Below are positions 1 through 8,849 of a stretch of DNA of 64,000 bases, piece after piece. Source of the DNA: Streptomyces silvae (GTDB taxonomy: Bacteria > Actinomycetota > Actinomycetes > Streptomycetales > Streptomycetaceae); contig NZ_JAERUC010000149.1 of assembly GCF_016745505.1 (NCBI RefSeq), positions 1-64,000 on the forward strand. Direction: 5' to 3'. Below the pieces are notes generated by a model. That model had not been told where the DNA came from. It saw only the letters and a program-made list of their open reading frames with translations, and did not search any database. Position numbers and translations under genes: made by a program. The first letter of the stretch is position 1, and every line of letters starts with the position of its first letter.

Positions 1-359
1 TGGAGAACGTCGGCTTCGAACCCGGCACCGTCCACGGCACGCTGCACGGCCCCGGCTACTCCGGCAGCGGCGGTATCGGAGCCGGCTACACCCTCCCGGG
101 CGGGGCCGCGTTCGCCGACGACTTCCACACCTTCGCCGTGGACTGGGCCCCCGACTCCATCACCTGGTCCGTCGACGGCACCGTCTACCAGCAGAGGACC
201 CCCGCCGACCTCAACGGCAACGACTGGGTGTTCGACAAGCCGTTCTTCCTCATCCTCAACCTCGCCGTCGGCGGCTACTGGCCGGGCGACCCGGACGGCA
301 GCACCAGCTTCCCGCAGGAGCTCGTCGTCGACTACGTCCGTGTGACCACGGGCGACTGA
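1..359 (+). CDS. GH16 family beta-glucanase, C-terminal part
   Basis: This is the last 118 or so residues of a gene whose start lies left of the window. The reading frame begins at base 3 and ends at TGA 357-359. The sequence shows the C-terminal beta-sandwich of glycoside hydrolase family 16 (laminarinase/lichenase type): FHTFAVDWAPDSITWSVDG, FDKPFFLILNLAVGGYW and the closing VDYVRV strand are typical. The catalytic ExDxxE motif is upstream and not visible. Such enzymes are normally secreted and cut beta-1,3 or mixed-linked glucans. Family confidence is high; substrate is unknown. Confidence 0.9.
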   Translation, partial: ENVGFEPGTVHGTLHGPGYSGSGGIGAGYTLPGGAAFADDFHTFAVDWAPDSITWSVDGTVYQQRTPADLNGNDWVFDKPFFLILNLAVGGYWPGDPDGSTSFPQELVVDYVRVTTGD

Positions 360-366
360 GCGCGGA

Positions 367-401
367 CGCGGACCGGCGGCGGAGACCCCCGCCGGTCCGC
401 G
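367..401 (+). terminator. Hairpin terminator after the GH16 gene
   Basis: A perfect 13-bp stem (367-379 pairing with 389-401) with a 9-base loop lies 7 bases after the GH16 stop codon and just before the next promoter. There is no T-tract, which is usual for Streptomyces terminators. Confidence 0.7.
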
Positions 402-409
402 CACCGACG

Positions 410-415
410 TAGCAT
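410..415 (+). promoter_or_regulatory. -10 box (TAGCAT) of the aldo/keto reductase gene
   Basis: TAGCAT fits the Streptomyces TAGnnT -10 pattern. It is followed by 7 bases and then ATG 423, so transcription would start at or next to the initiation codon. No good -35 box is seen. Confidence 0.5.
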
Positions 416-422
416 GATCCGT

Positions 423-1406
423 ATGGAGCAGCGCACACTCGGCAGGACCGGCCGTGACGTATCGGTCGTAGGACAGGGCACCTGGCAGCTGGGCGGGGAC
501 TGGGGCGAGGTGCGGGAGGCCGATGCCTTCGGCGTCCTGGACGCCGCCGTCGAGTCCGGTGTCACCTTCTTCGACACCGCCGACGTCTACGGCGACGGCC
601 GCAGCGAACAGCTCATCGGCCGCTATCTGAAGGACCGCCCGGACGCGGACGTCTTCGTCGCCACCAAGATGGGCAGGCGCGCGGAACAGCTTCCGGAGAA
701 CTACGTCCTGGACAACTTCCGCACCTGGAACGACCGTTCGCGTACCAACCTCGGCGTCGACACCCTCGACCTCGTACAGCTGCACTGCCCGCCGACGGCC
801 GTCTACTCCTCGGACGCCGTGTACGACGCCCTGGACACGCTCGTCGCCGAGCAGCGGATCGCCGCGTACGCGGTGAGCGTCGAAACCTGCGCCGAGGCGC
901 TCACGGCCATCGCCAGGCCCGGAGTCGCGAGCGTCCAGATCATCCTCAACCCGTTCCGCCTGAAGCCCCTCGACGAGGTCCTCCCGGCCGCCGTGGAGGC
1001 CGGGGTCGGCATCGTCGCGCGGGTGCCGCTCGCCTCCGGACTGCTGTCCGGCAAGTACACCGCCGACACCGTGTTCGCGCCCGAGGACCACCGCACCTAC
1101 AACCGCCACGGCGAGGCGTTCGACCAGGGCGAGACGTTCTCCGGCATCGACTACGCGACCGGGGTGGCCGCCGCGGCCGAGTTCGCCGCGCTCGCCCCCG
1201 AGGGCGCCACCGCGGCACAGACCGCGCTGCGCTGGATCATCCAGCAGCCCGGTGTCACCAGCGTCATCCCCGGCGCACGGTCGGTGGACCAGGCCCGCGC
1301 CAACGCGTCGGCCGCCGCCCTCCCGCCCCTGCCGCAGAGCACCCTCGACGCGGTGCGCGACCTGTACGACCGGCGGATCCGCGCGGAGGTCCACGGGCGC
1401 TGGTGA
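423..1406 (+). CDS. Aldo/keto reductase
   Basis: A 327-residue NAD(P)H-dependent oxidoreductase of the aldo/keto reductase superfamily, normal length. The catalytic tetrad is visible: Asp and Tyr in DTADVYGDGRSE, Lys in ATKMG and His in VQLHCPP. The C-terminal phosphate-binding signature is also present (VIPGARSVDQARANASA). The start at 423 is preferred over ATG 414 because a TAGCAT -10 box (410-415) ends 7 bases before it, suggesting a leaderless message. The physiological substrate cannot be told from the sequence; the neighbours give no pathway. Confidence 0.9.
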   Translation: MEQRTLGRTGRDVSVVGQGTWQLGGDWGEVREADAFGVLDAAVESGVTFFDTADVYGDGRSEQLIGRYLKDRPDADVFVATKMGRRAEQLPENYVLDNFRTWNDRSRTNLGVDTLDLVQLHCPPTAVYSSDAVYDALDTLVAEQRIAAYAVSVETCAEALTAIARPGVASVQIILNPFRLKPLDEVLPAAVEAGVGIVARVPLASGLLSGKYTADTVFAPEDHRTYNRHGEAFDQGETFSGIDYATGVAAAAEFAALAPEGATAAQTALRWIIQQPGVTSVIPGARSVDQARANASAAALPPLPQSTLDAVRDLYDRRIRAEVHGRW

Positions 1407-1415
1407 GCCACCCGC

Positions 1416-2717
1416 TCAGTCGTCACCGTCACCGTCACCGGCCGGGTCCACCGCCGCCCCGGCCGGCGCCGGCGACTCGATCCCGGCCGTCGGCGTGGAA
1501 CCGGGATCCGGGGTGTCCGCCGCCCCGGTGTCCGGCGCGAAGAGGATCGTTCCCAGATACACCGCCGCCAGGAACGCGACCGTCCCCGCCACGGCGCTCG
1601 CCACGCGTGGACGCCGGCGGATGGCCTCACTCGTGCTGATCCGGCGGGTCGTCGCCGACCTGGCCGCCGATCTGGAGGCCCGGGGCGCGGGAGCCGCCCG
1701 TCTGCGACCGGTGGCCTGCGGCAGCCGGTACGTCGACGGGCCCCCGCCCGCCGGGGCCCCGGGAGTCTGCGCCGGTGCGGGAGCGGCCGGGGCGGCGGCC
1801 CGCGGAGCGGCGGCCGAGTGATGCGGCAGCGGCTCGGGCCGCCCGCGCCAGGCGTCCGTACGGAACCAGTCGGAGACCTGCTGTGCGCTCGGCCGGTCCT
1901 CCGGCTTCTTCGCCAGCAGGCCCAGCAGAAACGAGTCGAAGGCGGGGGAGACGTCCACCCCCCGCTGCCTGACCGGCACCGGCGGCGTGTCCACGTGCTG
2001 ATAGAGCGTCGCGGTCGCCGTGTCCGAGCGGAACGGGGGCTGCCCGACCAGCAGTTGGTAGATGACACAGCCCAGGGAGTACATGTCCGACGCGGAGTCC
2101 GCCGTACGGCCCAGGGCCCGCTCGGGCGCCAGATACAGGCTCGTACCGACGATGTGGCCGGCCGTGGTCAGTGCCGTCGAGGGGTCGTCGACGAACTGGG
2201 CGATGCCGAAGTCCCCGATCTTCACGGACCCGTCGGCGTCCAGCATCAGGTTGCCCGGCTTGATGTCCCGGTGAACGATGCCCTGCCGGTGCGCCGCGGC
2301 CAGACCGGCGGCGGCCTGACCGGCGATACGGGCCACCTGCTCGGGATGGACCGTCTCCTGAGCCTCCAGCAGGTCCCCGAGGCTCCGGCCCTCGACCAGC
2401 TCCATCACCAGATAGAAGCGGTCCTCCCAGGAACCGAAGTCGAACACCGCCACCAGGTGAGGGTGGCTCAGACGCGCGGCCGTCTGCGCCTCCAGGCGGA
2501 AACGCGCGGTCGACGAGGCGTCGGCCTGGTCGCCCAGCAGCAGCTTCACCGCCACGGCCCGCCCCAGGACCTCGTCCTCGGCGCGCCACACCTCGCCCAT
2601 ACCGCCACGGCCGATGGGGGATATCAGCCGGTACCGTCCAGCAACCAGCACCTGTGCACACCAATCTCGAATTATGGCCCGCTCCGACTGCCGCGGCGGC
2701 GACCTTTTCGGGCTCAT
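1416..2717 (-). CDS. Transmembrane serine/threonine protein kinase
   Basis: A 433-residue Hanks-type kinase. Visible features are the glycine loop GRGGMGEVW (about 37-44), catalytic Lys58 (AVAVKLL), the HRDIKPGN catalytic loop (149-156), DFG (169-171) and the APE-like APER (198-201). A proline/alanine-rich linker follows, then one membrane helix (VASAVAGTVAFLAAVYLG) and a short acidic extracellular tail ending GDGDGDD. It lacks PASTA repeats, so its extracellular input is unknown. The start is uncertain: ATG 2717 or GTG 2651 directly before the kinase domain. It is convergent with the aldo/keto reductase gene, ending 9 bases from it. Confidence 0.92.
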   Translation of the reverse strand: MSPKRSPPRQSERAIIRDWCAQVLVAGRYRLISPIGRGGMGEVWRAEDEVLGRAVAVKLLLGDQADASSTARFRLEAQTAARLSHPHLVAVFDFGSWEDRFYLVMELVEGRSLGDLLEAQETVHPEQVARIAGQAAAGLAAAHRQGIVHRDIKPGNLMLDADGSVKIGDFGIAQFVDDPSTALTTAGHIVGTSLYLAPERALGRTADSASDMYSLGCVIYQLLVGQPPFRSDTATATLYQHVDTPPVPVRQRGVDVSPAFDSFLLGLLAKKPEDRPSAQQVSDWFRTDAWRGRPEPLPHHSAAAPRAAAPAAPAPAQTPGAPAGGGPSTYRLPQATGRRRAAPAPRASRSAARSATTRRISTSEAIRRRPRVASAVAGTVAFLAAVYLGTILFAPDTGAADTPDPGSTPTAGIESPAPAGAAVDPAGDGDGDD

Positions 2718-2841
2718 CGCCTCGGTACGGTGCGTCGGGATGCGCGGCCTGATCAGGATATCCGTCCCCCGGACCTCCCTTCGCCCGGCCGGAGCCCGGG
2801 ACGCCGGATCCGGCCAATCGGCAGGCCCGACCGGCCTGTTC

Positions 2842-3543
2842 TCACCCCGTGCCGAGCCAGTCGAGCACCGCGGCCGCCGTGAACTCCGCCTGCCCGCCCG
2901 GGAACAGGAGTTCCGCCTTCCCGAACTCCGCGGCGTCCACCGGCGCCCGGGTCTCGGGGACCGCGACACAGCGCATCCCCGCCGCGTGAGCGGCCCGGAC
3001 CCCCGGGACCGCGTCCTCCAGGACCACGCACGAGTCCGGCGCGACCCCCAGCCGCCGGGCCGCCTCCAGGAAGACGTCGGGCTCCGGCTTGCCGTGCGCG
3101 ACCTCCTCGGCGGACACGTACAGGGGGAGGTACGCGTCCAGGCCCGTGACCGCGAGCGTCGCCGCGATCGCGGCCCTGGACGACCCCGACGCCACGGCCA
3201 TCGGCACCCCGTCCCCGTGCAGCCGTACGACGAGCGCCCGCATCTCGGGGAAGGCGGTCGTGGACGCCCCGGCCAGCTCCAGATACAGGGCGTTCTTGCC
3301 GGCCAGCAGCTCGTCGACCGGTGCCTCGATCCCGTACTCCTCCCGCAGGGCGGTGAGGGTCTCACGGGTGCCGATCCCGATGAAGCGCGCGTGCTGCTCC
3401 CAGCCGAAGTCCCGCACGCCGTACCGGGCGAGGAGCCGGCGCCCCGCCTCGTAGTAGTTCGGCTCGCTGTCGACGAGGGTGCCGTCGAGATCGAAGAGGA
3501 CGGGCGGTACGGGGCGGCGCGGGGTGTTCATGGCCTCCAGCAT
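2842..3543 (-). CDS. HAD-superfamily phosphatase (beta-phosphoglucomutase-like)
   Basis: A 233-residue haloacid-dehalogenase-type hydrolase. Motif I is FDLDGTLVDSE with the nucleophile Asp, motif II is VASGSS, and motif III/IV is GKPEPDVF followed by VVLEDAVPGV. The helical cap sits between motifs I and II, as in subclass I sugar-phosphate phosphatases and phosphoglucomutases. ATG 3543 follows the Lrp gene stop (3556) closely, which suggests translational coupling. ATG 3531 (MNTPRR) is an alternative start. Substrate unknown. Confidence 0.9.
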   Translation of the reverse strand: MLEAMNTPRRPVPPVLFDLDGTLVDSEPNYYEAGRRLLARYGVRDFGWEQHARFIGIGTRETLTALREEYGIEAPVDELLAGKNALYLELAGASTTAFPEMRALVVRLHGDGVPMAVASGSSRAAIAATLAVTGLDAYLPLYVSAEEVAHGKPEPDVFLEAARRLGVAPDSCVVLEDAVPGVRAAHAAGMRCVAVPETRAPVDAAEFGKAELLFPGGQAEFTAAAVLDWLGTG

Positions 3544-3555
3544 GCCCGACGCCGG

Positions 3556-4035
3556 TCAGCCGGGGCCCGCTGCCCGCCCCACCGCCTCGACCAGCGGCAG
3601 GACGCGGTGCGCCACCCGCTCGCGCAGTGCGACGTCGGTCCGGGTCCTGACCACTCCGGGGAGCTGGATCAGCTGCTGGATCACGTCCTCCAGGTGCCCG
3701 TTGTCACGGGCCACGACGCGGGTCAGGAGGTCGCCGCCCCCGGTCGTCGAGAACGCCTCGATGATCTCCGGGACGGCGGCGAGCGCGTCACCCACCTCGT
3801 CCAGATGACCCTGGGTGACCTCCAGGTGGACGAAGGCGAGCACCGGGTGGCCGAGGGCCGCGGGGGAGAGGGCGGGGCCGGTGCCCGTGATCACTCCGTC
3901 CCGCTCCAGGCGGTCCATCCTGGCCTGGAGGGTGCCGCGGGCCACGCCGAGGATGCGCGCGTACTCACGCACGCTGGTGCGCGGCTGCTCGATGAGCAGC
4001 CGGAGGATGCGGGTGTCGAGGGCGTCCACCGCCAT
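3556..4035 (-). CDS. Lrp/AsnC-family transcriptional regulator
   Basis: A 159-residue regulator with an N-terminal AsnC-type winged helix-turn-helix (LDTRILRLLIEQPRTSVRE, then RILGVARGTLQARMDRLERD) and a C-terminal RAM ligand domain. ATG 4035 is chosen because AGGAGGAG lies about 11 bases upstream; a longer open frame reaches 4272 but runs through the divergent promoter. The gene is divergent from the amidinotransferase, so it probably senses an amino acid and controls that gene and itself. Confidence 0.92.
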   Translation of the reverse strand: MAVDALDTRILRLLIEQPRTSVREYARILGVARGTLQARMDRLERDGVITGTGPALSPAALGHPVLAFVHLEVTQGHLDEVGDALAAVPEIIEAFSTTGGGDLLTRVVARDNGHLEDVIQQLIQLPGVVRTRTDVALRERVAHRVLPLVEAVGRAAGPG

Positions 4036-4160
4036 GTCGGGCTGTACTCCTCCTGGCTCGGTGACCGGTCGCCCGACTGTACCCACGGCCGACGGCGGCG
4101 GACGGCACCGGTGACCCGGCGGATCGTTTGACGGGACCGTACGGGCGTGATTGCGTGGAA

Positions 4161-4188
4161 TGGCAAACAGGAAGTAAAGGGTTATACC
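4161..4188 (+). promoter_or_regulatory. Candidate promoter of the amidinotransferase gene
   Basis: TGGCAA (4161-4166), 16 bases, then TATACC (4183-4188), ending 25 bases before ATG 4214. The divergent region 4036-4213 is clearly less GC-rich than its surroundings. An Lrp-type regulator would be expected to bind here, but I cannot define its site. Confidence 0.4.
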
Positions 4189-4213
4189 GGTCTGTGACCG
4201 AAAGCGGTTCACC

Positions 4214-5299
4214 ATGGCTCTCACATCGCCGGTCAACTCGCACAACGAGTGGGATCCGCTGGAGGAGATCATCGTCGGGCGCCTCGACGGCGCGACGATC
4301 CCCTCCGGTCACCCGGTCGTGGCGTGCAACATCCCGCCCTGGGCGGCCCGGCTGCAGGGCCTCGCCGCGGGCTTCCGCTATCCCCGCCGGCTGGTCGAGT
4401 CGGCCCAGCACGAGCTCGACCAGTTCGTCGAGCTGCTGCGGTCCCTCGGGATCACGGTCACCCGCCCGGACCCGGTCGACCACAGACAGCGCTTCGCCAC
4501 CCCAGGCTGGTCGTCCCGCGGATTCTGCAACACCTGCCCGCGCGACAGCATGCTCGTGATCGGCGACGAGATCATCGAGACCCCGATGGCCTGGCCGTGC
4601 CGGTACTTCGAGACCCACTCCTACCGCACGCTCCTCAAGGACTACTTCCGGCGCGGCGCGCGCTGGACGGCGGCACCGAAACCCCAGCTCACCGACGAGC
4701 TGTTCGACCCGGAATTCCGTACGCCCGGGGACGGGGACCCGATGCGCTACATCCTCACCGAGTTCGAGCCGGTGTTCGACGCGGCGGACTTCGTACGGGC
4801 CGGACGCGACCTGTTCGTCACGCGGAGCAACGTGACCAACCGGATGGGCATCGAGTGGGTACGCCGCCATCTCGGGCCCGGCTACCGCGTCCACGAGATC
4901 GAGAGCCGCTGCCGGACGCCCATGCACATCGACACGACGTTCCTCGTGCTCGCTCCCGGCAAGGCGCTGGTGAACCCCGAGTACATCGACGTCGACCGGC
5001 TGCCCGACGTGCTGAGCTCGTGGGACATCCTGGTCGCCCCGGAGCCCGACCGCATCGACGACCGGCTGCTCAAGGTCACCTCGCTCTGCGGCAAGTGGCT
5101 CAGCATGAACATCCTCATGGTCGACGAGAAGCGGGTGATCGCGGAGCGGCGTCACACCGGCATGCTGCGCGCGCTGGAGAAGTGGGGCTTCGAGCCGATC
5201 CCCTGCGATCTGCTGCACTACGCGCCGTTCGGCGGCTCGTTCCACTGCGCGACGCTCGACGTCCGGCGGCGCGGAACGCTCGAGTCGTACGTCGACTGA
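4214..5299 (+). CDS. Amidinotransferase of the AGAT/StrB type
   Basis: A 361-residue protein of the arginine:glycine amidinotransferase family. It would move an amidino group from arginine onto an amine acceptor through a Cys-amidino intermediate. Diagnostic stretches are the N-terminal SHNEWDPLEEIIVGRL, the His region MHIDTTFLVL and the active-site PFGGSFHCATLDVRRR with the nucleophilic Cys near the C-terminus. Relatives include glycine amidinotransferase and the inosamine-phosphate amidinotransferases of streptomycin pathways. No aminocyclitol genes are nearby, so a glycine- or other amino acid-type acceptor seems more likely. Confidence 0.9.
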   Translation: MALTSPVNSHNEWDPLEEIIVGRLDGATIPSGHPVVACNIPPWAARLQGLAAGFRYPRRLVESAQHELDQFVELLRSLGITVTRPDPVDHRQRFATPGWSSRGFCNTCPRDSMLVIGDEIIETPMAWPCRYFETHSYRTLLKDYFRRGARWTAAPKPQLTDELFDPEFRTPGDGDPMRYILTEFEPVFDAADFVRAGRDLFVTRSNVTNRMGIEWVRRHLGPGYRVHEIESRCRTPMHIDTTFLVLAPGKALVNPEYIDVDRLPDVLSSWDILVAPEPDRIDDRLLKVTSLCGKWLSMNILMVDEKRVIAERRHTGMLRALEKWGFEPIPCDLLHYAPFGGSFHCATLDVRRRGTLESYVD

Positions 5300-5301
5300 C
5301 A

Positions 5302-5347
5302 GGCCGCCGCCCCGCCCCGGCGTGTGAGCCGGGACGGAGCGGCGGCC
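5302..5347. terminator. Bidirectional hairpin terminator
   Basis: Two 20-base arms (5302-5321 and 5328-5347) pair with only two mismatches around a 6-base loop. The hairpin sits between the convergent amidinotransferase and beta-propeller genes and could end both transcripts. Confidence 0.75.
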
Positions 5348-5361
5348 GGCGCCTGGTGCCG

Positions 5362-7029
5362 TTACCGGGGTCCGGACGGGGTCAGCCGCAGCAGGGTGCC
5401 CTCGCCGTCGGCGGACAGGACGAGCGAGCCGTCCGGTGCGGCGGCGATCCCGGCGAAGCGGCGGGCGAGGCCCGGCAGTCCGTGGGCGAACAGCGCGGGT
5501 TCGGCCTCCGGAGGCAGGGGGACCGCGTCCGGTGCCGGGCCGACCGGCAGGTCCTCGGCCTCGGTCCAGCTCGCCGACGTGGCGAGCGACACCGCGCGCA
5601 CCCTGCGGTACCCGGTCTCCACCGTGTACAGCGTGTCGCCCAGGACCGTCAGCCCCTGGGGCGCGCCGAGCCCGTCGGCGACGACGGCCGCCGCACCGTC
5701 CTCCTCCAGCCTGAGCACGGCGCCCGCCCGCTCGTCGCTGACGTAGCACCGGCCCGCCGCGTCGAAGGCCACGTCGACGGGGCGGCCGAGCCCCTCCGCG
5801 AGCACGGTGACCTGGTCGTCGCCGTCGACGGCCAGCACCCTGCCGCCGCCCGACTCGGCGACCACCAGCGAGCCGGACGGGCCCACCGCGATGCCCATGG
5901 GCCGGTCCAGCCCGCCCGCCCGGGCCCGCATCGACCCCTGCCCGGGGTCATAGGTCCGTACGTCCCCGAACTGCGAGGTGAGGTGCAGGAGATCGCCGTC
6001 CGCCACGATGCCGTGGACGAACGGCGCCAGGACCTGGACCGCCGGTTCGGGGGCGTCGTCGGCCCGGCTGCCCGCCGTGGTGGCCGGCGGGCTCGCCACC
6101 CCGTAGTGGTCGGCCGCGTACACCGTGCCGCCCCGGCCGACGGTGACGCCGTAGGGGCCGTCGAAGCCGCGGGGCACGATCACCCGGGTCCGCCCGTCGG
6201 GGCGCATCTCGGTGATGCCGCCACTGGCGTAGCTGGAGACGAACATCCGGTTCTCGGCGTCGAACGCCGCGTTGTCCAGCCCCGCCACGCCGCTGGTGAT
6301 CAGGGTCCTCGACCCGGTGCCGTGCAGATCGATGCGCGTCACCCTGCCCTCCGGTCCGAGCGACAGGACGTGCAGGACGCCGCCCTGGTCGAACCGCACC
6401 GCGACCGGGCGGTCCACCTCGTCCGCGACCATCTCCGGTTCGCCTCCGTCCGGCGGGATGCGCCAGACCTGACCGCTGATCATGTGCGGGTAGTAGAGGT
6501 ACCCGTCGGGCCCGCGCTGCATCGCGTTGCCCATGGCGAGCCCCTCGGTGAGCACGGCCGGCTCGCCCCCGTCGGGGAAGAGCTCCAGCAGACGGCCGTC
6601 CGGCTTCATCTCGTTGACGAACAGCCGGTCCCCGACGCACGTGATGCCGTTGGGGTTCTTCACCTCGTCGCAGACCAGGGAGTACTCGCCCCCGGGAGTA
6701 CGCCGCCAGACGCGCCCCGGGACCAGGTCCGCGATGTACATCGAGCCGTCCGCACCGAACGCGAGGTCGTCCGGCGACCGGACCGGACCGCCCGCCGGTA
6801 CGACGACGTCGAGTTCACCCCTTGCCAGGTCGACCGCGCTGATCCGGCCGCCCAGGAACTCGGCGACGTACAGCCGTCCGTCCGGGCCGAACGCGATGCC
6901 GTTCGACCCCCACAGCGGGTTCGCGGGATTGAGCCTCGCCGCGGTCGGGTGGGGGTTCGGCGGCCCTGTTCCGTCGAACCTGCTGGGGTATCCGGCCGCC
7001 CGCTTCTCCGTCCCGCGCACGCCCGTCAC
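5362..7029 (-). CDS. SMP-30/gluconolactonase-like beta-propeller protein
   Basis: A 555-residue protein made of repeated propeller blades of the SMP-30/NHL type: GIAFGPDGRLYVAEFLGG, DDLAFGADGSMYIADLVPG, GVTVGRGGTVYAADHYG, GIAVGPSGSLVVAESGGG, VAFDAAGRCYVSDERAG and more. It is long enough for two six-bladed propellers. No signal peptide is visible. The chosen GTG (7027-7029) overlaps the TGA stop of the upstream monooxygenase in a GTGA arrangement, so the two are translationally coupled. Members of this fold include lactonases and ester hydrolases; hydrolysis of the lactone made by the upstream Baeyer-Villiger enzyme is an attractive inference, not shown by the sequence. Confidence 0.8.
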   Translation of the reverse strand: MTGVRGTEKRAAGYPSRFDGTGPPNPHPTAARLNPANPLWGSNGIAFGPDGRLYVAEFLGGRISAVDLARGELDVVVPAGGPVRSPDDLAFGADGSMYIADLVPGRVWRRTPGGEYSLVCDEVKNPNGITCVGDRLFVNEMKPDGRLLELFPDGGEPAVLTEGLAMGNAMQRGPDGYLYYPHMISGQVWRIPPDGGEPEMVADEVDRPVAVRFDQGGVLHVLSLGPEGRVTRIDLHGTGSRTLITSGVAGLDNAAFDAENRMFVSSYASGGITEMRPDGRTRVIVPRGFDGPYGVTVGRGGTVYAADHYGVASPPATTAGSRADDAPEPAVQVLAPFVHGIVADGDLLHLTSQFGDVRTYDPGQGSMRARAGGLDRPMGIAVGPSGSLVVAESGGGRVLAVDGDDQVTVLAEGLGRPVDVAFDAAGRCYVSDERAGAVLRLEEDGAAAVVADGLGAPQGLTVLGDTLYTVETGYRRVRAVSLATSASWTEAEDLPVGPAPDAVPLPPEAEPALFAHGLPGLARRFAGIAAAPDGSLVLSADGEGTLLRLTPSGPR

Positions 7030-8849
7030 TCCGCCTCGACCAGGACGTCGTCCATGCCGTCGCTCTCGCGCCACTCCCTGAGCAACTCGTGGAAGGCGAC
7101 CGGCCCGTCACCGAAGGACTCGCTGCGCGCCCGTGGCCTGCCCTCGTTGTTGTAGTACCCGGGGGTGCACTCCGCCTGGAAGGCGTGCAGACTCGGCGCC
7201 TTCCGGCGGATCGTGGCGACCCACTCCTCCTGCGCCTCGACGGTCGGCTCGACGCGCCGCGCCCTGCGCCTCTCCGACTCGGCGACGACCTCGGCGACAT
7301 GCGTGGCCTGCTCGTCGAGGATGTGGACGTAGTTGACGGAGCTGGCGTTCTGCAGGGGGCCGAGCTGGAAGAAGTTCGGGAAGCCGTGGCTGTAGAACCC
7401 GTGGAGCGTCTTCGGGCCCTCGGCCGCCCAGGACTCCAGCAGGCTCACGCCGTCCCGCCCGTACACGGGGAGCCTCCCCGACATCACACCGGAGACACCC
7501 ACCTCGAACCCGGTCGCGAAGATGATGCAGTCGACCTCGTACTCGACACCGCCGACCACCACCGCGTCCTTGGTGATCCGCTCGACACCGTGGGTGTCCG
7601 CGGTGTCCACGAGCGTGACGTTGGGGCGGTTGAAGGTCTGCAGGTAGTGGTCGCTGAACGTGGGCCGCTTGCACATGTAGCGGTACCAGGGCTTGAGCTT
7701 CTCCGCGGTCTCCTCGTCCTCCACCAGGGCGTCCACGCGGGCGCGGATCTCGTTCATCTTCTGGAAGTCGGCGAGCTCGTACGCCCGTTCACGCTCCTCG
7801 GCGGGCACGTCCGCGTACGTGTCGGTCGGGATGAGCTTCTCCTGCAGGCGGGCCGTGCTGGTCCAGGCGTCGTCCACCAGGTCCTCGGCGACCTTCCTGC
7901 CGGTGACGACCTGGAGGAAGTTCTCCATCCGGCGCCGCTGCCAGCCCGGCCGGAGCGACTCGGCCCACTCCGGGTCGGTGGGCCGGTTGTCCCGGACGTC
8001 GACCGAGGAGGGCGTGCGCTGGAAGACGTACACCTGCCGCGCGTCGGCTCCGAGGTGCGGGACGACCTGGATGGCCGTGGCTCCCGTACCGATGAGGGCC
8101 ACCCGCTTGTCGGCGAGGCCCGTCAGGCCGCCGTCCTGGTCGCCTCCGGTGTACGCGTAGTCCCAGCGGCTGGTGTGGAAGGTGTGGCCCGCGAAGGTCT
8201 CGATGCCCGGTATGCCGGGCAGCTTCGCCCGGCTGAGCGTGCCGCTGGACACCACGACGTAACGCGCCCTGACGCGGTCCCCGCGGTCGGTGCTCACCGT
8301 CCACTCCGACGCGGCGTCGTCCCAGCGCAGCTCGGTGGCCTCGGTCTGGAAGCAGGCGTCGTCGTAGAGGCCGAAGTGCCGTGCGACGGCCTGCGCGTGC
8401 TCGCGGATCTCCTCGCCCGGCGCGTACTTCCACTTCGGGACGTAGCCGACCTCCTCCAGCAGGGGCATGTAGGTGTAGGCGTCGATGTCGCAGTGGATGC
8501 CCGGGTACCGGTTCCAGTACCAGGTGCCGCCGAAGTCCCCGCCCTTCTCGATCACCCGGATCGACCGTACGCCCGCCTGCCGGAGCCGTGCGGCGGCGAG
8601 CAGGCCGCCGAACCCGCCGCCGACGATCACCGCGTCGACCCGGTCCAGCAGGGGCTCCCGGCTGAGGTCGGGGTCGGCGTGCGGGTCGGCGTCGTAGTAG
8701 CCGAACTCACCGGCGGCGCTGCGGTACTGGGCGCTGCCGTCGGGGCGGATGCGGCGGTCGCGCTCCGCGCGGTACTTCAGGCGCAGCTCCTCCGGGTCGA
8801 AGTCCGGCTGCGTGTCGGGGCCGGCGGGTGAGGTGTGGGGGGAGGGCAT
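7026..8849 (-). CDS. Flavin-containing (Baeyer-Villiger) monooxygenase
   Basis: A 607-residue FAD/NADPH monooxygenase. The N-terminal FAD motif is VIVGGGFGGLLAAARL (about 75-90), the NADPH motif is LIGTGATAIQVVP, and the Baeyer-Villiger fingerprint FxGxxxHxxxW appears as FAGHTFHTSRW. These enzymes insert one oxygen atom next to a ketone to give an ester or lactone. The N-terminal extension before the FAD domain resembles cyclopentadecanone- and steroid-type members. It lies between a dehydrogenase gene (upstream) and a lactonase-like gene (overlapping downstream). Confidence 0.93.
   Translation of the reverse strand: MPSPHTSPAGPDTQPDFDPEELRLKYRAERDRRIRPDGSAQYRSAAGEFGYYDADPHADPDLSREPLLDRVDAVIVGGGFGGLLAAARLRQAGVRSIRVIEKGGDFGGTWYWNRYPGIHCDIDAYTYMPLLEEVGYVPKWKYAPGEEIREHAQAVARHFGLYDDACFQTEATELRWDDAASEWTVSTDRGDRVRARYVVVSSGTLSRAKLPGIPGIETFAGHTFHTSRWDYAYTGGDQDGGLTGLADKRVALIGTGATAIQVVPHLGADARQVYVFQRTPSSVDVRDNRPTDPEWAESLRPGWQRRRMENFLQVVTGRKVAEDLVDDAWTSTARLQEKLIPTDTYADVPAEERERAYELADFQKMNEIRARVDALVEDEETAEKLKPWYRYMCKRPTFSDHYLQTFNRPNVTLVDTADTHGVERITKDAVVVGGVEYEVDCIIFATGFEVGVSGVMSGRLPVYGRDGVSLLESWAAEGPKTLHGFYSHGFPNFFQLGPLQNASSVNYVHILDEQATHVAEVVAESERRRARRVEPTVEAQEEWVATIRRKAPSLHAFQAECTPGYYNNEGRPRARSESFGDGPVAFHELLREWRESDGMDDVLVEAE

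Noticed and set aside
4249..7155. 968-residue plus-strand open frame
   Set aside because: It overlaps the amidinotransferase in another frame and then runs antisense to the propeller gene; composition is that of a shadow frame.
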